Shown here: positions 27,560 through 36,344 of the stretch, piece by piece
How positions within the stretch are numbered: position 1 is the first letter of the stretch
How the letters are laid out: each line of letters starts with the position of its first letter
DNA from: Paraburkholderia sp. D15
GTDB taxonomy: Bacteria; Pseudomonadota; Gammaproteobacteria; Burkholderiales; Burkholderiaceae
Reading direction: 5' to 3'
Assembly (NCBI RefSeq): GCF_029910215.1
Contig: NZ_CP110395.1
Span: forward strand, 62,001 to 126,000
DNA: 64,000 nt
Program-made: the position numbers and the translations under genes
The notes under the pieces: model-generated
Seen by the model: only the letters and a program-made list of their open reading frames with translations
The model's database searches: none
What the model was told of the DNA's origin: nothing

Positions 27560-30500
27560 TTGTGGTGCGTCGAGGATTATCAGACCTCGACGAAAGCGAT
27601 CGGCAGCATGATTTCGGCGGATGGCGTCACGGTTGTCAGCGGCAAGGACATCAACGTCGTCGGCAGCAATGTGGTGGGCTCGAACTCGGTTTCGCTGGCC
27701 GCGAAGGGCGACGTCAACATTCTGGCGGCGACCGAAACGTATCAGGATGATGAGTTCCACGACGTCAAGCATTCGGGGCTGTCGGGGAGCGGCGGGATTG
27801 GCTTCAGTGTCGGGTCGAGCGAACAGAAGGATCAGTACAACGCGAATTCGGTCACGCAGAGCCAGGCGCGTAGCTCGGTGGGCGCGGTGCAGGGGAATGT
27901 GGTTATTTCGGCGGGGAAGGATGTTCATATTGGGGGGAGTGACATTGTTGCCGGCAAGGCGAAAAGCGACGTCACCGCCGCGACGGGCAACATTGCGATT
28001 GTGGGGCAGAACGTCACGATCGATCCGAGCCAGGATACAGCGCATTCGCACGATCAGCAGGACGCGCGTTCGAGCGGTCTGACGGTTGGCGTGACGGGCA
28101 CGCCGCTCGATGCGGTTCGCGACGCGAGAGCGAATGCATCGTCGGGCACGGCGTATCAGCGGGCACAGAACACGCTGAATGGCATCGGTGCCAGCGCGGC
28201 CGATACGCCGTCGATCTCCGTGTCGTACGGACGCAGCCAGAGTTCGAGTACCACCGATGTCTCGAGCCTGACCAACGCGGGCAGCACGATCCGAGGCGGC
28301 GGTAACGTGTCAGTGACCGCGGCGGGCGGCGCCGTGAAGGACGCGAACGGCCAGACGATCGACGGCGATCTGTCCATCATCGGCTCGACGATCAGCGCCG
28401 GCGGCACGGCGACGCTGGCGGCGAACCGCAATGTGACGCTGCAGGCGTCGACGGATCAGTTGCAGCAGAGTTCGCAGTCGAGCAGTTCCAGCATGGGCAT
28501 TTCGCTTGCGTCGCCGGGGCTGGGCGACCTGACGCGCTGGGTGAGCGGCACGGCGAACAGCGGCGGAACGAACCCGTCGCCGTATAACGCGAGTCGCAAT
28601 AACGCCAACGGCACGCAGGCGCAGAGCACGCAGACGGCGACGGTGGTGTCCGGCAACAGCGTGATCGTGAAGAGCAACACGGGCGACATCAACGTGATCG
28701 GCTCCGGTATCAGCGGGACGCAGGGCGTCGACCTGGTGGCGAGCCAGGGCGCGATCAATGTGCTGGCCGGGCGCGATACGAACACGAATCACCAGGAGTC
28801 GAGCGGTCAGCGGATCGGTAGCCTGGGGAGTAACGGGACATCGACAGGGTTCAGCGTCGGCGTATCGAACAACCATAGCGTGCAGGACTCGGCCGCGCAG
28901 ACGCAGAGCACGATCCGCAGCCAGATCGTGAGCGGCAAGGGTAGCGTTTCGCTGGACGCGAACCAGGACGTCACGATTGCCGGCGCCGATGTGAGCGCGA
29001 GCAAGGATCTGACGCTGATCGGCAGGAACGTCAACCTCGATCCGGGGCTGGACGCCATGCAGAACAGCATGAGCCAGAGTTCGAGCCAGTTCGGCGTGAC
29101 GCTGGCGCTGGGCGGTGCGGTGGGCAATGCGATCGCCACGGTCAACCAGAGCATGAACAACGCGAGCCATGCGGGTGATGCGCGCCTGGTTGCACTGGAC
29201 ACGGCGCAGGCCGGGCTCGCGGTCTATAACGCGTACAAGGTCGCGACGGCTACCAACCCGAGTCAGCAGGCGCTGATCAAGGCGACGGTGAGTATCGGCG
29301 GCGGTTCGAGCAGTAGCGAGTCGCAGAGCAGTCAGGTGGCCAACGACGGCAGCACGCTGCACGCGGGCGGCACGGTCAATGTGGTCGCCACGGGCAGCGG
29401 CGCGAAGGACGCGAACGGTATTGCGACGGATGGCGACATCAATTCGCGCGGCACGCAGATCTCCGGGCAGAACGTCGTGCTGAACGCGGCACGGGACATC
29501 AACCTGCAGAGTGCGCAGGATACGAATCAGGAGTCGAGCCACAACAGCAGCAGCGGTGGAAGCATTGGTGTCGGTGCGGCCCTGGGGGGGCAGCAGAACG
29601 GCTTCACGATCGAACTCGCGGCGAACACGGCGAGCGGGCACGCCAACGGCAACGGTGCGACCAATCGCGATACGCAGATCAGCGCGACGGACAAGCTGAC
29701 GGTGACGAGCGGACGCGACACGAATGTGCGCGGCGCGGAGGTGTCGGGTAATACGGTGGTGGTGAATGTCGGGCGCGATCTGAATATCGCGAGCCAGCAG
29801 GACACCAACACGTACGACAGCAAGCAGACGAGCGGCGGGTTCCAGGTGAGCCTGTGCATTCCGCCGATCTGCTACGGGACGACGGCACAGGGTTCGGCGA
29901 GCTTCAGCGATCAGACGATCAAGGACCGCTTCCAGTCGGTCAATCAGCAGAGCGGATTCTTTGCGGGCGATGGCGGGTACAACATCAACGTCGGCAACCA
30001 TACGCAGCTCGATGGCGGTGCGATTGCGAGCACGGCGACGGCGGACAAGAACTCGCTGTCGACGCAGACGCTGGGTTTTAGCAACCTCGAGAACCATGCG
30101 GAGTATTCGGGTTCGACGATCGGGTTCAGTGCGAGCGGTGGCTTTGGAAAGAGCACGCCGGAAGGGGTGAACTGGAACACGCCGGTGAAGCAGACGGCGA
30201 ATAACACGTCCAGTTCGCAGAACTCGCAGGGACTCGGGCCGAGTGGCTTCGGGATGGCGGGGACGAGCGACAGCGCGTCGGGTACGACGTACGCGGCGGT
30301 GAGTCCGGGGACGATTACCGTGCGCGGTGATGCGGGGACTGGGCATGACAGCACGGCTGGATTGAGCCGCGATACGGCGAATGCGAATGGCTCGGTGCAG
30401 AACACGTTCGATGCGCGCAAGGTCGGCGATGATATGGCGGTTCAGCAGGGGGCCGTGCAGGTTGGGATGCAGGTGGCGGGGGATATTGCCGGGGCGCTTC

Positions 30501-31969
30501 AGGACAGCGCGCGCAAGAAGATGGACGACGCGAATGGCCGGTTGAAAGCGGCGCAGGAGTCTGGTGACACGGCGGCTGAACAGCAGGCGAGGGCGGACCT
30601 CCAGGCGGCGCAGTCTCAGTACGCACTGTGGGGTAACGAAGGTGCGGGACGGATCGGTGCGCATGCGATTGTGGCAGGGGTTGGTGCTGCGCTGGGCGGC
30701 GGGAATGTGTTGGGTGCGGTCGGAGGCACGATTGCCGGCGATATAGCCAGCAATGCAGTGACTGGGGCGCTGCCGGATACGCTTGGCACCAGTATCTTGT
30801 CGAACATTGCGGCGGGCGCTGCGGGCGCGACACTGGGTGGAGCGCTGGGCGGTACAGGTGGCGCGATGAGCGGCGCGAATGGGGCGCTGGGGGCGGATCT
30901 GTATAACCGGCAATTGCATCAGACCGAAATCGATGCGATCCGAGCAAAAGCGAAACAATTGGCCGATGCGGGTGTGACCAGTTACGACGACGCACTGCAA
31001 CGTTTGTCCTCGCAGGCGCTGCGCGATGTAGATCTGCAATATGCAACTTCGCATCCTGGCGGCGATGTTCAGGCGCAGGCGTGGCTTGATCAGGTCAAGT
31101 CGTCGAATCCCGCCGGCTACGGCAACATGCCGCTATTCCAGGCGACGAGAGATCAATACCAGAATTCGGGCTTGAACGCAGACACGAAGTCGTCGAATCC
31201 CGATATCTATACGGCGGCAAATCGTCCGCCGCTGCCGGGGACAATCAGCCCGACCGGGCCAACTTTATCTGCGCTGGTCACGGGGCCTGTGAAGGCAGCG
31301 GGGAACACTGTAATCAGTGTGTACAACGCGGCCCTTGGGGTTGCTTTGGGCTCGGAAGGTACAAGCTTGAGTTGGCCGCCGATTCCGATGTCGCCCGATG
31401 AGGCTGCAGCAGCGCAGGCGGTTGGGGCGATGGCGTTGCCGTTTGGTCTTCTCGGGAAAAGTGGTACGAGTGCGGAAGTTGTTGGCGCGCCCAAGACATA
31501 CGCTGGCGGCGGAGCCACGCTGGTGGATGACGCTCAATTTTTGCTTGGCGAGCGTCAACTTCCGCGAGCGACTGGTGTTCTGAGTGGCGATGCTGAATTG
31601 CCCCCGCTCAATGCTCCGGCGGACCAGGTAAGATCGATAGCACGTCAGAATGAAGCCGCTGAAGTATTGGCAGACCACGGGCTGAATGTGGAACAATTGC
31701 CCAATACGGGGAAACCCGGCGCGAACCCAGACATCAAGATAAATGGGCAGGTCGCTGATATCTACTCGCCGACATCGGGTAACTTGCAGACTATACGAGA
31801 TACCGTCACGACGAAGGTCAACACTCAAGCTTCCAACGTTGTGATTAACCTCGCAGATTCGCCATTGACCGACTCCCAAGTGGCTCAATATCTTCAGCGC
31901 AACCCCGTGGCAGGATTAACCAGTGTTACTCTGATTAAGAACGGCGTCGTCACTGTAATTGGAAAATAA
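27560..31969 (+). CDS. Truncated second CdiA: FHA-2 repeats, LYN junction and CdiA_C-like nuclease CT
   Basis: This long reading frame of 1,469 residues has no signal peptide or TPS domain, so it cannot be exported by CdiB as it stands. From about residue 13 it matches the haemagglutinin repeat region of CdiA (DGVTVVSGKDINVVGSN). The repeats continue to a Gly-rich pretoxin and LYN at 1114-1116. The CT of about 350 residues ends in a domain with NEAAEVLADHGLNVEQLP, NPDIKINGQVADIYSP and a later TTKV. That pattern fits the CdiA_C family (PF18451-like), a PD-(D/E)xK-type nuclease known from Burkholderia CDI tRNases. It is most simply a donor of filament end plus toxin for recombination with cdiA. 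The upstream junction is abrupt at about 27590. No ribosome-binding site is evident. Confidence 0.75.
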   Translation: MWCVEDYQTSTKAIGSMISADGVTVVSGKDINVVGSNVVGSNSVSLAAKGDVNILAATETYQDDEFHDVKHSGLSGSGGIGFSVGSSEQKDQYNANSVTQSQARSSVGAVQGNVVISAGKDVHIGGSDIVAGKAKSDVTAATGNIAIVGQNVTIDPSQDTAHSHDQQDARSSGLTVGVTGTPLDAVRDARANASSGTAYQRAQNTLNGIGASAADTPSISVSYGRSQSSSTTDVSSLTNAGSTIRGGGNVSVTAAGGAVKDANGQTIDGDLSIIGSTISAGGTATLAANRNVTLQASTDQLQQSSQSSSSSMGISLASPGLGDLTRWVSGTANSGGTNPSPYNASRNNANGTQAQSTQTATVVSGNSVIVKSNTGDINVIGSGISGTQGVDLVASQGAINVLAGRDTNTNHQESSGQRIGSLGSNGTSTGFSVGVSNNHSVQDSAAQTQSTIRSQIVSGKGSVSLDANQDVTIAGADVSASKDLTLIGRNVNLDPGLDAMQNSMSQSSSQFGVTLALGGAVGNAIATVNQSMNNASHAGDARLVALDTAQAGLAVYNAYKVATATNPSQQALIKATVSIGGGSSSSESQSSQVANDGSTLHAGGTVNVVATGSGAKDANGIATDGDINSRGTQISGQNVVLNAARDINLQSAQDTNQESSHNSSSGGSIGVGAALGGQQNGFTIELAANTASGHANGNGATNRDTQISATDKLTVTSGRDTNVRGAEVSGNTVVVNVGRDLNIASQQDTNTYDSKQTSGGFQVSLCIPPICYGTTAQGSASFSDQTIKDRFQSVNQQSGFFAGDGGYNINVGNHTQLDGGAIASTATADKNSLSTQTLGFSNLENHAEYSGSTIGFSASGGFGKSTPEGVNWNTPVKQTANNTSSSQNSQGLGPSGFGMAGTSDSASGTTYAAVSPGTITVRGDAGTGHDSTAGLSRDTANANGSVQNTFDARKVGDDMAVQQGAVQVGMQVAGDIAGALQDSARKKMDDANGRLKAAQESGDTAAEQQARADLQAAQSQYALWGNEGAGRIGAHAIVAGVGAALGGGNVLGAVGGTIAGDIASNAVTGALPDTLGTSILSNIAAGAAGATLGGALGGTGGAMSGANGALGADLYNRQLHQTEIDAIRAKAKQLADAGVTSYDDALQRLSSQALRDVDLQYATSHPGGDVQAQAWLDQVKSSNPAGYGNMPLFQATRDQYQNSGLNADTKSSNPDIYTAANRPPLPGTISPTGPTLSALVTGPVKAAGNTVISVYNAALGVALGSEGTSLSWPPIPMSPDEAAAAQAVGAMALPFGLLGKSGTSAEVVGAPKTYAGGGATLVDDAQFLLGERQLPRATGVLSGDAELPPLNAPADQVRSIARQNEAAEVLADHGLNVEQLPNTGKPGANPDIKINGQVADIYSPTSGNLQTIRDTVTTKVNTQASNVVINLADSPLTDSQVAQYLQRNPVAGLTSVTLIKNGVVTVIGK

Positions 31970-31971
31970 CT

Positions 31972-32367
31972 ATGTCTTTCATGTTGATACTTGAGGCCGA
32001 TTCGCACGCATCCGAGGGTGACGTGCGAGCAGCTCTATCTTGTTGCGGTGCTGGCGAGTCCGTCGAACGCGGTGTTGGGTTTGACGGCAACTTTCCTATT
32101 TCAAACATGTTTTTTTCTTACGCACCCGTCGAGGGTGAGGAAAGTAATATTCGCGCTGAGAACTTGGAAAACGTGGACTGGAAAGTAGGGTGCCGAGTCG
32201 TATTCGTTTTTGTCACCACGCATTCTCGCGAATGCAGTACACAGATCAATCGGTTCTTGGAGGCTTTTTGTAAATTAAGTGACGCTAGTTGGGTGCTTTC
32301 ATTCCAGTACGAAGTTATATACGCTGTTCGGGACGAAAGAGGTATGCGACGCTTGGTCGATTTTTAA
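31972..32367 (+). CDS. Probable CdiI for the CdiA_C-like nuclease
   Basis: This 131-residue soluble, acidic protein starts two bases after the stop of the preceding CT. It has no signal peptide or membrane segment. AT-rich composition, small size and tight spacing to a nuclease CT argue for the cognate immunity protein. I do not recognise its family. Confidence 0.65.
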   Translation: MSFMLILEADSHASEGDVRAALSCCGAGESVERGVGFDGNFPISNMFFSYAPVEGEESNIRAENLENVDWKVGCRVVFVFVTTHSRECSTQINRFLEAFCKLSDASWVLSFQYEVIYAVRDERGMRRLVDF

Positions 32368-32402
32368 CCACGCACTGTTAGCCGCGCTGGCTGTAGCGCG
32401 AC

Positions 32403-33070
32403 GTGCACGTCTATGTGCCTCAGAATCTGGTCAAGGCAATGCGGTTGCTGATGGCGGCGGGCAACGTGAACGTGAGCGCCGCGACGGAAACACACGTCGA
32501 CAATTCGCACGAGACGCACAGCCATAGCGGCGTGGCGAGCCATATGAGCGCGGCCAACGAGGCCGATCAGACGGCCACGAAAGCGATCAGCAGCATGATT
32601 TCGCCGGATGGCGTCACGGTTGTCAGCGGTAAGGACATTACCGTCGTCGGTAGCAATGCGGTGGGCTCGAAATCGGTTTCGCTGGCCGCGAAGGGCAACG
32701 TCAACATTCCGGACGCGACCGAAACGTATCAGGACGATGAGTTCCACGACATCAAGCATTTACGACGGTACTCGACGATGTCGGAGGAACTGTTTACCGC
32801 GAGTTGAGACGGCCCCTGGGATCTACGAAGTAGAGTATCAACTTCCCAATGCAAATAAGCCACTTTTGAAAGCTGTATTTGATTCCGCCGTGTATCAGAA
32901 CATGCTTGACATGGTGAGAACTGCTATAAGCAAAGCAAATAGTTCAATACCAGATAACTGGAGATGTGGCACAGAAGGTTGTCGTCAACGGCGTAAAGTT
33001 ATTGATTCAGTTAAGAATTAAAAACGGCCAGCCGTATGCTCCATACAGTGTATCCAACTGGAGTAGTGAA
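32403..33070 (+). pseudogene. Frameshifted orphan CdiA-CT
   Basis: The first part (to about 32760) reads as a CdiA repeat fragment, GVTVVSGKDITVVGSN followed by ATETYQDDEFHDIKH. It is a close copy of 27600-27770. After that the coding signal moves to another frame (GIYEVEYQLPN, then KAVFDSAVYQNMLDMV). From about 32942 it moves to a third frame (QYQITGDVAQKVVVNGVKL). At least two frameshifts therefore break this toxin. The VVVNGVKLLIQLRIKNGQ tail resembles the end of other CDI nuclease tips, but the fragment is too short to name. It is followed by an intact immunity-like gene. Confidence 0.6.
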
Positions 33071-33433
33071 ATGAAATGGGGAAATTTAGACAATATTGAA
33101 CCATCCGAAAGACTCTTGTATTGGGCTCTGATTTTTGTGTTAGGTCCGTACTTTGACGAACCTATTGATCATTGGCTCAAGAAAATCTTAAAGAGAGGTG
33201 GGGGGGTAGGCGGTGACCCAGGATGGGAAATAGAACAAGTTGATGGATCTGCTGGGGAGGAGTGTTTTCGTGTATGGGCCGACCCGGACGTGAGTGGAAT
33301 CGAACCGTCAGAGTGGGAGTACAGTGGGGATGTGGTACGCCGGGCAGTTCGAGATTCGCTGCAGGCACTTTCTGCCGCTCACCCAGAAAAGTTGTCCGAA
33401 GTTAACCGTGTAATTTCTAAATACGGCTTATAA
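33071..33433 (+). CDS. Probable CdiI retained next to a broken CT
   Basis: This protein of 120 residues starts at ATG 33071, chosen because GGAG lies seven bases upstream (33060-33063). The frame itself is open further upstream into the toxin remnant. The product is acidic, Trp-rich and soluble, with no recognised motif. Retention of an immunity gene after decay of its toxin is common in CDI arrays, where it can still protect against kin that carry the toxin. Confidence 0.55.
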   Translation: MKWGNLDNIEPSERLLYWALIFVLGPYFDEPIDHWLKKILKRGGGVGGDPGWEIEQVDGSAGEECFRVWADPDVSGIEPSEWEYSGDVVRRAVRDSLQALSAAHPEKLSEVNRVISKYGL

Positions 33434-33490
33434 ATCTAAAACGGTGCGACCAATCGCGATACGCAGATCAGCGCGACGGACAAGCTGACG

Positions 33491-35596
33491 GTGACGAGCG
33501 GACGCGACACGAATGTGCGCGGCGCGGAGGTGTCGGGCAATACGGTGGTGGTGAATGTCGGGCGCGATCTGAATATCGCGAGCCAGCAGGACACCAACAC
33601 GTACGACAGCAAGCAGACGAGCGGCGGGTTCCAGGTGAGCCTGTGCATTCCGCCGATCTGCTACGGGACGACGGCACAGGGTTCGGCGAGCTTCAGCGAT
33701 CAGACGATCAAGGACCGCTTCCAGTCGGTGAATCAGCAGAGCGGATTCTTTGCGGGCGATGGCGGGTACAACATCAACGTCGGCAACCATACGCAGCTCG
33801 ATGGCGGTGCGATTGCGAGCACGGCGACGGCGGACAAGAACTCGCTGTCGACGCAGACGCTGGGTTTTAGCAACCTCGAGAACCATGCGGAGTATTCGGG
33901 TTCGACGATCGGGTTCAGCGCGAGCGGCAGTGTCGGGCAGAGCACGAAGGATGCGGTGAATCTGAATACGCCGGTGAAGCAGTCGGCGAATAACACGTCC
34001 AGTTCGCAGAACTCGCAGGGACTCGGGCCGAGTGGCTTCGGGATGGCGGGGACGAGCGACAGCGCGTCGGGTACGACGTACGCGGCGGTGAGTCCGGGGA
34101 CGATTACCGTGCGCGGTGATGCGGGGACGGGTCATGACAGCACGGCTGGGTTGAGCCGCGATACGGCGAACGCGAATGGCTCGGTGCAGAACACGTTCGA
34201 TGCGCGCAAGGTCGGCGATGATATGGCGGTTCAGCAGGGGGCCGTGCAGGTTGGGATGCAGGTGGCGGGGGATATTGCCGGGGCGCTTCAGGACAGCGCG
34301 CGCAAGAAAATGGACGACGCGAATGGCCGGTTGAAAGCGGCGCAGGAGTCTGGTGATACGGCGGCTGAACAGCAGGCGAAGGCGGACCTCCAGGCGGCGC
34401 AGTCTCAGTACGCGCTATGGGGCAACGAAGGCGCGGGACGGATCGGCACGCATGCGATTGTGGCAGGGGTTGGTGCTGCGCTGGGCGGCGGGAATGTGTT
34501 GGGTGCGGCTGGAGGGACGATTGCCGGCGATATAGCCAGCAATGCAGTGACTGGGGCGCTGCCGGATACGCTTGGCACCAGTATCTTGTCGAACATTGCG
34601 GCGGGCGCTGCGGGCGCGACACTGGGTGGAGCGCTGGGCGGTACAGGTGGCGCGATGAGCGGCGCGAATGGGGCGCTGGGGGCGGATCTGTATAACCGGC
34701 AATTGCATCCTGGCGAAAAGAAGAAGCTGGCGGATCTGCAACAAGGAAAGTCGCCCGAAGAGCAGCAACGTCTGGCGGATGCAGCGTGCTATCTGGTGCA
34801 ATGCGCGTCGCAGATGTCGGACATGAATCCGGACAAGGCCGGGGAAATGGCCTCGCAGCAACGAGGGGCGGGTTATACGAGCGAGCAGAACGATCTGAAG
34901 CATGCAGGCGGATTTGTGTACACGCTGACGGATCTGGCAAGCGATGACTGGTTGCGCAGCGGCGATCGGGGCGTGCAGGAGATCAAATCGGCGGCCCGAG
35001 GCGCGGTGAATCTCGCGAATGGTGTACTGGACAAGATCATCGCGAATGGTGGGCAGGGCGCCCCTGCCGATGCCGATCCGTTGACGACCGCGATGAACGG
35101 CGGCAAGCCGCCGAGTGGGTCGGCGGGGGCGGTGGTGACGCCGCCAATGATGGCGTGCCCACCTAGCGCAGCCTGTATCATCACACCGCCGATTGTGTCG
35201 CCGGGATCGGCGGGGTATGTGCCGAGTAACGCTACGATCAGTAGTGGGAACGGCGATAACGAGGCAGGAGGCAATGGTTCAGGTGACGTCAATCTGGCGT
35301 CGCCCGATCGAACGAGCCATATATTGACCGGGGACTCAACGGGCGGAGGTCACCAATGGCCAGGTGGTCCCGGTAAGTCAGTGTTTCCGGAAAACTGGTC
35401 GGCCTCGAAAATTATGAACACCGTTTCCGATATCGCTACAGACCCGTCCATTCCTGAGACAGTTCAAGCCAGTGGCAGAATAGTTAAGAATGGCTCTCGC
35501 GATGGCATCGACATTCGTGTAGTTATCGAGCCGGCGAGTAAGGGTGGCGGAATCGTTACGGCGTTTCCGACAAATGTTCCTAGAAATCCGAAATGA
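33491..35596 (+). CDS. Truncated third CdiA: FHA end, LYN junction and EndoU nuclease CT
   Basis: This is a reading frame of 701 residues without secretion signals. The homology to CdiA begins at about 33441, before any start codon. The first 400 residues are a near-identical copy of the 29652-30919 segment. After LYN (coded at 34688-34696) the CT is unique. It ends in a bacterial EndoU domain: SHILTGD with the first conserved His, GGGHQWPGGPGKSVFP with the second His, and IVTAFPTN, which holds the conserved Thr near the end. EndoU CDI toxins cleave RNA, often tRNA, in the target cytoplasm. Expression as a separate protein is doubtful; it is a plausible cassette for recombination with cdiA. 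Confidence 0.82.
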   Translation: MTSGRDTNVRGAEVSGNTVVVNVGRDLNIASQQDTNTYDSKQTSGGFQVSLCIPPICYGTTAQGSASFSDQTIKDRFQSVNQQSGFFAGDGGYNINVGNHTQLDGGAIASTATADKNSLSTQTLGFSNLENHAEYSGSTIGFSASGSVGQSTKDAVNLNTPVKQSANNTSSSQNSQGLGPSGFGMAGTSDSASGTTYAAVSPGTITVRGDAGTGHDSTAGLSRDTANANGSVQNTFDARKVGDDMAVQQGAVQVGMQVAGDIAGALQDSARKKMDDANGRLKAAQESGDTAAEQQAKADLQAAQSQYALWGNEGAGRIGTHAIVAGVGAALGGGNVLGAAGGTIAGDIASNAVTGALPDTLGTSILSNIAAGAAGATLGGALGGTGGAMSGANGALGADLYNRQLHPGEKKKLADLQQGKSPEEQQRLADAACYLVQCASQMSDMNPDKAGEMASQQRGAGYTSEQNDLKHAGGFVYTLTDLASDDWLRSGDRGVQEIKSAARGAVNLANGVLDKIIANGGQGAPADADPLTTAMNGGKPPSGSAGAVVTPPMMACPPSAACIITPPIVSPGSAGYVPSNATISSGNGDNEAGGNGSGDVNLASPDRTSHILTGDSTGGGHQWPGGPGKSVFPENWSASKIMNTVSDIATDPSIPETVQASGRIVKNGSRDGIDIRVVIEPASKGGGIVTAFPTNVPRNPK

Positions 35597-35823
35597 CGAT
35601 GCAACAAGAACCTTTTGACGAGATTGAACGATTGATGCGTGAATCTCTCGTGCAAGTTGAGAGAGAAATCTCTGAGCAAGATCGCAACGATGTGGCTGAA
35701 TATATTGAATTCGGCGAGTATGGTGTGGCTTATGAGTTGCTGACTTGCGTTCTTGACAAGCAGCAGATCGTCTACCCGGAACCGCTAAATGTCGCGGGGA
35801 AGATGATGGGTATGAGTACCTGA
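35593..35823 (+). CDS. MafI-like immunity protein for the EndoU toxin
   Basis: This protein of 76 residues starts in an ATGA overlap with the toxin stop; a second ATG lies at 35599. The small helical, acidic sequence with YIEFGEYGVAYELLTCVL matches the MafI/CDI immunity family that accompanies EndoU-type and MafB toxins. It should bind the EndoU domain in the cytoplasm. The family assignment is from the pattern GEYGxAxELL and was not searched. Confidence 0.7.
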   Translation: MTMQQEPFDEIERLMRESLVQVEREISEQDRNDVAEYIEFGEYGVAYELLTCVLDKQQIVYPEPLNVAGKMMGMST

Positions 35824-35830
35824 CGTAACA

Positions 35831-35864
35831 AACAGCGAATCCGGCCGCAGCCGGGTTTGCTGTT
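35831..35864. terminator. Hairpin terminator between the EndoU module and the SymE-like gene
   Basis: A 15-bp stem (35831-35845 with 35850-35864) closes on the four-base loop CGCA, with two G-T wobbles. It lies just after the immunity gene on the plus strand and just after the SymE-like gene on the minus strand. It can serve both directions, although the following T-runs are short. Confidence 0.6.
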
Positions 35865-35875
35865 CGTGGCGTGTT

Positions 35876-36106
35876 TCAATCCGGCGTGATGACGAGCCTG
35901 CCGTGCTCGACCTGGACTCTTACGCGCTGGCCTGGCGGGAAGCCGGCGTGTTCAAGTCAGATGCCGGCAATGCACAGCCACGGGAAAAACCGTGGTGTTC
36001 GCCAGGGTCTGCCGGGTTTCCAAGAGGGTCGCCAGCGCATGAGTTCCTGGACGGTAGCGTGTCGTTCGGGATGAGTGGGCAATGCAATAAAATTGGCGTC
36101 AGCCAT
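35876..36106 (-). pseudogene. SymE-like toxin pseudogene (in-frame TGA)
   Basis: On the minus strand an ATG at 36106 follows a good AAAGGAG site and opens a frame of 76 codons. It reads MADANFIALPTHPERH, then RFFPWLCIAGI, a TGA at 35957-35959, and then LEHAGFPPGQRVRVQVEHG and RLVITPD before the real stop at 35876. The second half matches the conserved end of SymE-family toxins (P-W-L...G-W-L...AGF-GQ-V-V-V-G-LVI). The TGA stands where the family has Trp, so a single base change would restore it. SymE toxins belong to SOS-linked type I toxin-antitoxin systems and are thought to act on nucleic acid. Here the protein would lose its beta-strand core. Confidence 0.7.
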
Positions 36107-36138
36107 AGTCAACTCCTTTGGTGAGTTGGTGGTGGTCA

Positions 36139-36173
36139 GCGGCCAGTGAGGGCTCGTAACACTCACTGGCCGC
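36139..36173. repeat. Perfect 12-bp inverted repeat in the SymE-like leader
   Basis: GCGGCCAGTGAG at 36139-36150 is the exact reverse complement of 36162-36173, with an 11-base loop. It lies 33-67 bases upstream of the SymE-like start on the minus strand, so the leader RNA would fold into a strong hairpin. No T-run follows, which argues against a simple terminator. It could act in translation control or be the end of the mobile unit. Confidence 0.6.
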
Positions 36174-36209
36174 GCTTCGTTTACATCGCTGATGTCTTCC
36201 TTCATTAGC

Positions 36210-36338
36210 CGCCTATCGTCGGCGGTTCATAACGACATTGAGGTCTACGACAAGCGTGGGCTTCACTTTGGGATCTGCGGACCCGGAACCGGTGATCTAT
36301 ATAAGCCCGCAGTTCCAGGACGACGATTGAATAGGTGA
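36210..36338 (+). pseudogene. 3' remnant of an E3-like RNase CT
   Basis: The last 40 or so codons of a toxin are readable just before the next immunity gene. They contain VHNDIEVYDKRGLHFG and, near the end, KPAVPGRRL. This resembles the final part of colicin E3-type RNase domains (H..xEVYDKRG, then a basic C-terminus) and parallels the tip of the main CdiA. The Asp of the catalytic set and everything upstream are missing, replaced by the SymE-like unit. The stop at 36336-36338 lies six bases before the following ATG. Confidence 0.55.
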
Positions 36339-36344
36339 CAAAAA

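Noticed and set aside
32403..33070. Calling the broken CT an EndoU toxin
   Set aside because: Only the tail resembles such tips; the GGH and PG-GK-FP motifs of EndoU are absent, unlike in the module at 35.3 kb.
35957..35959. Selenocysteine reading of the TGA in the SymE-like gene
   Set aside because: The family has Trp at this place, no selenocysteine element is evident, and a simple TGG-to-TGA change explains it.
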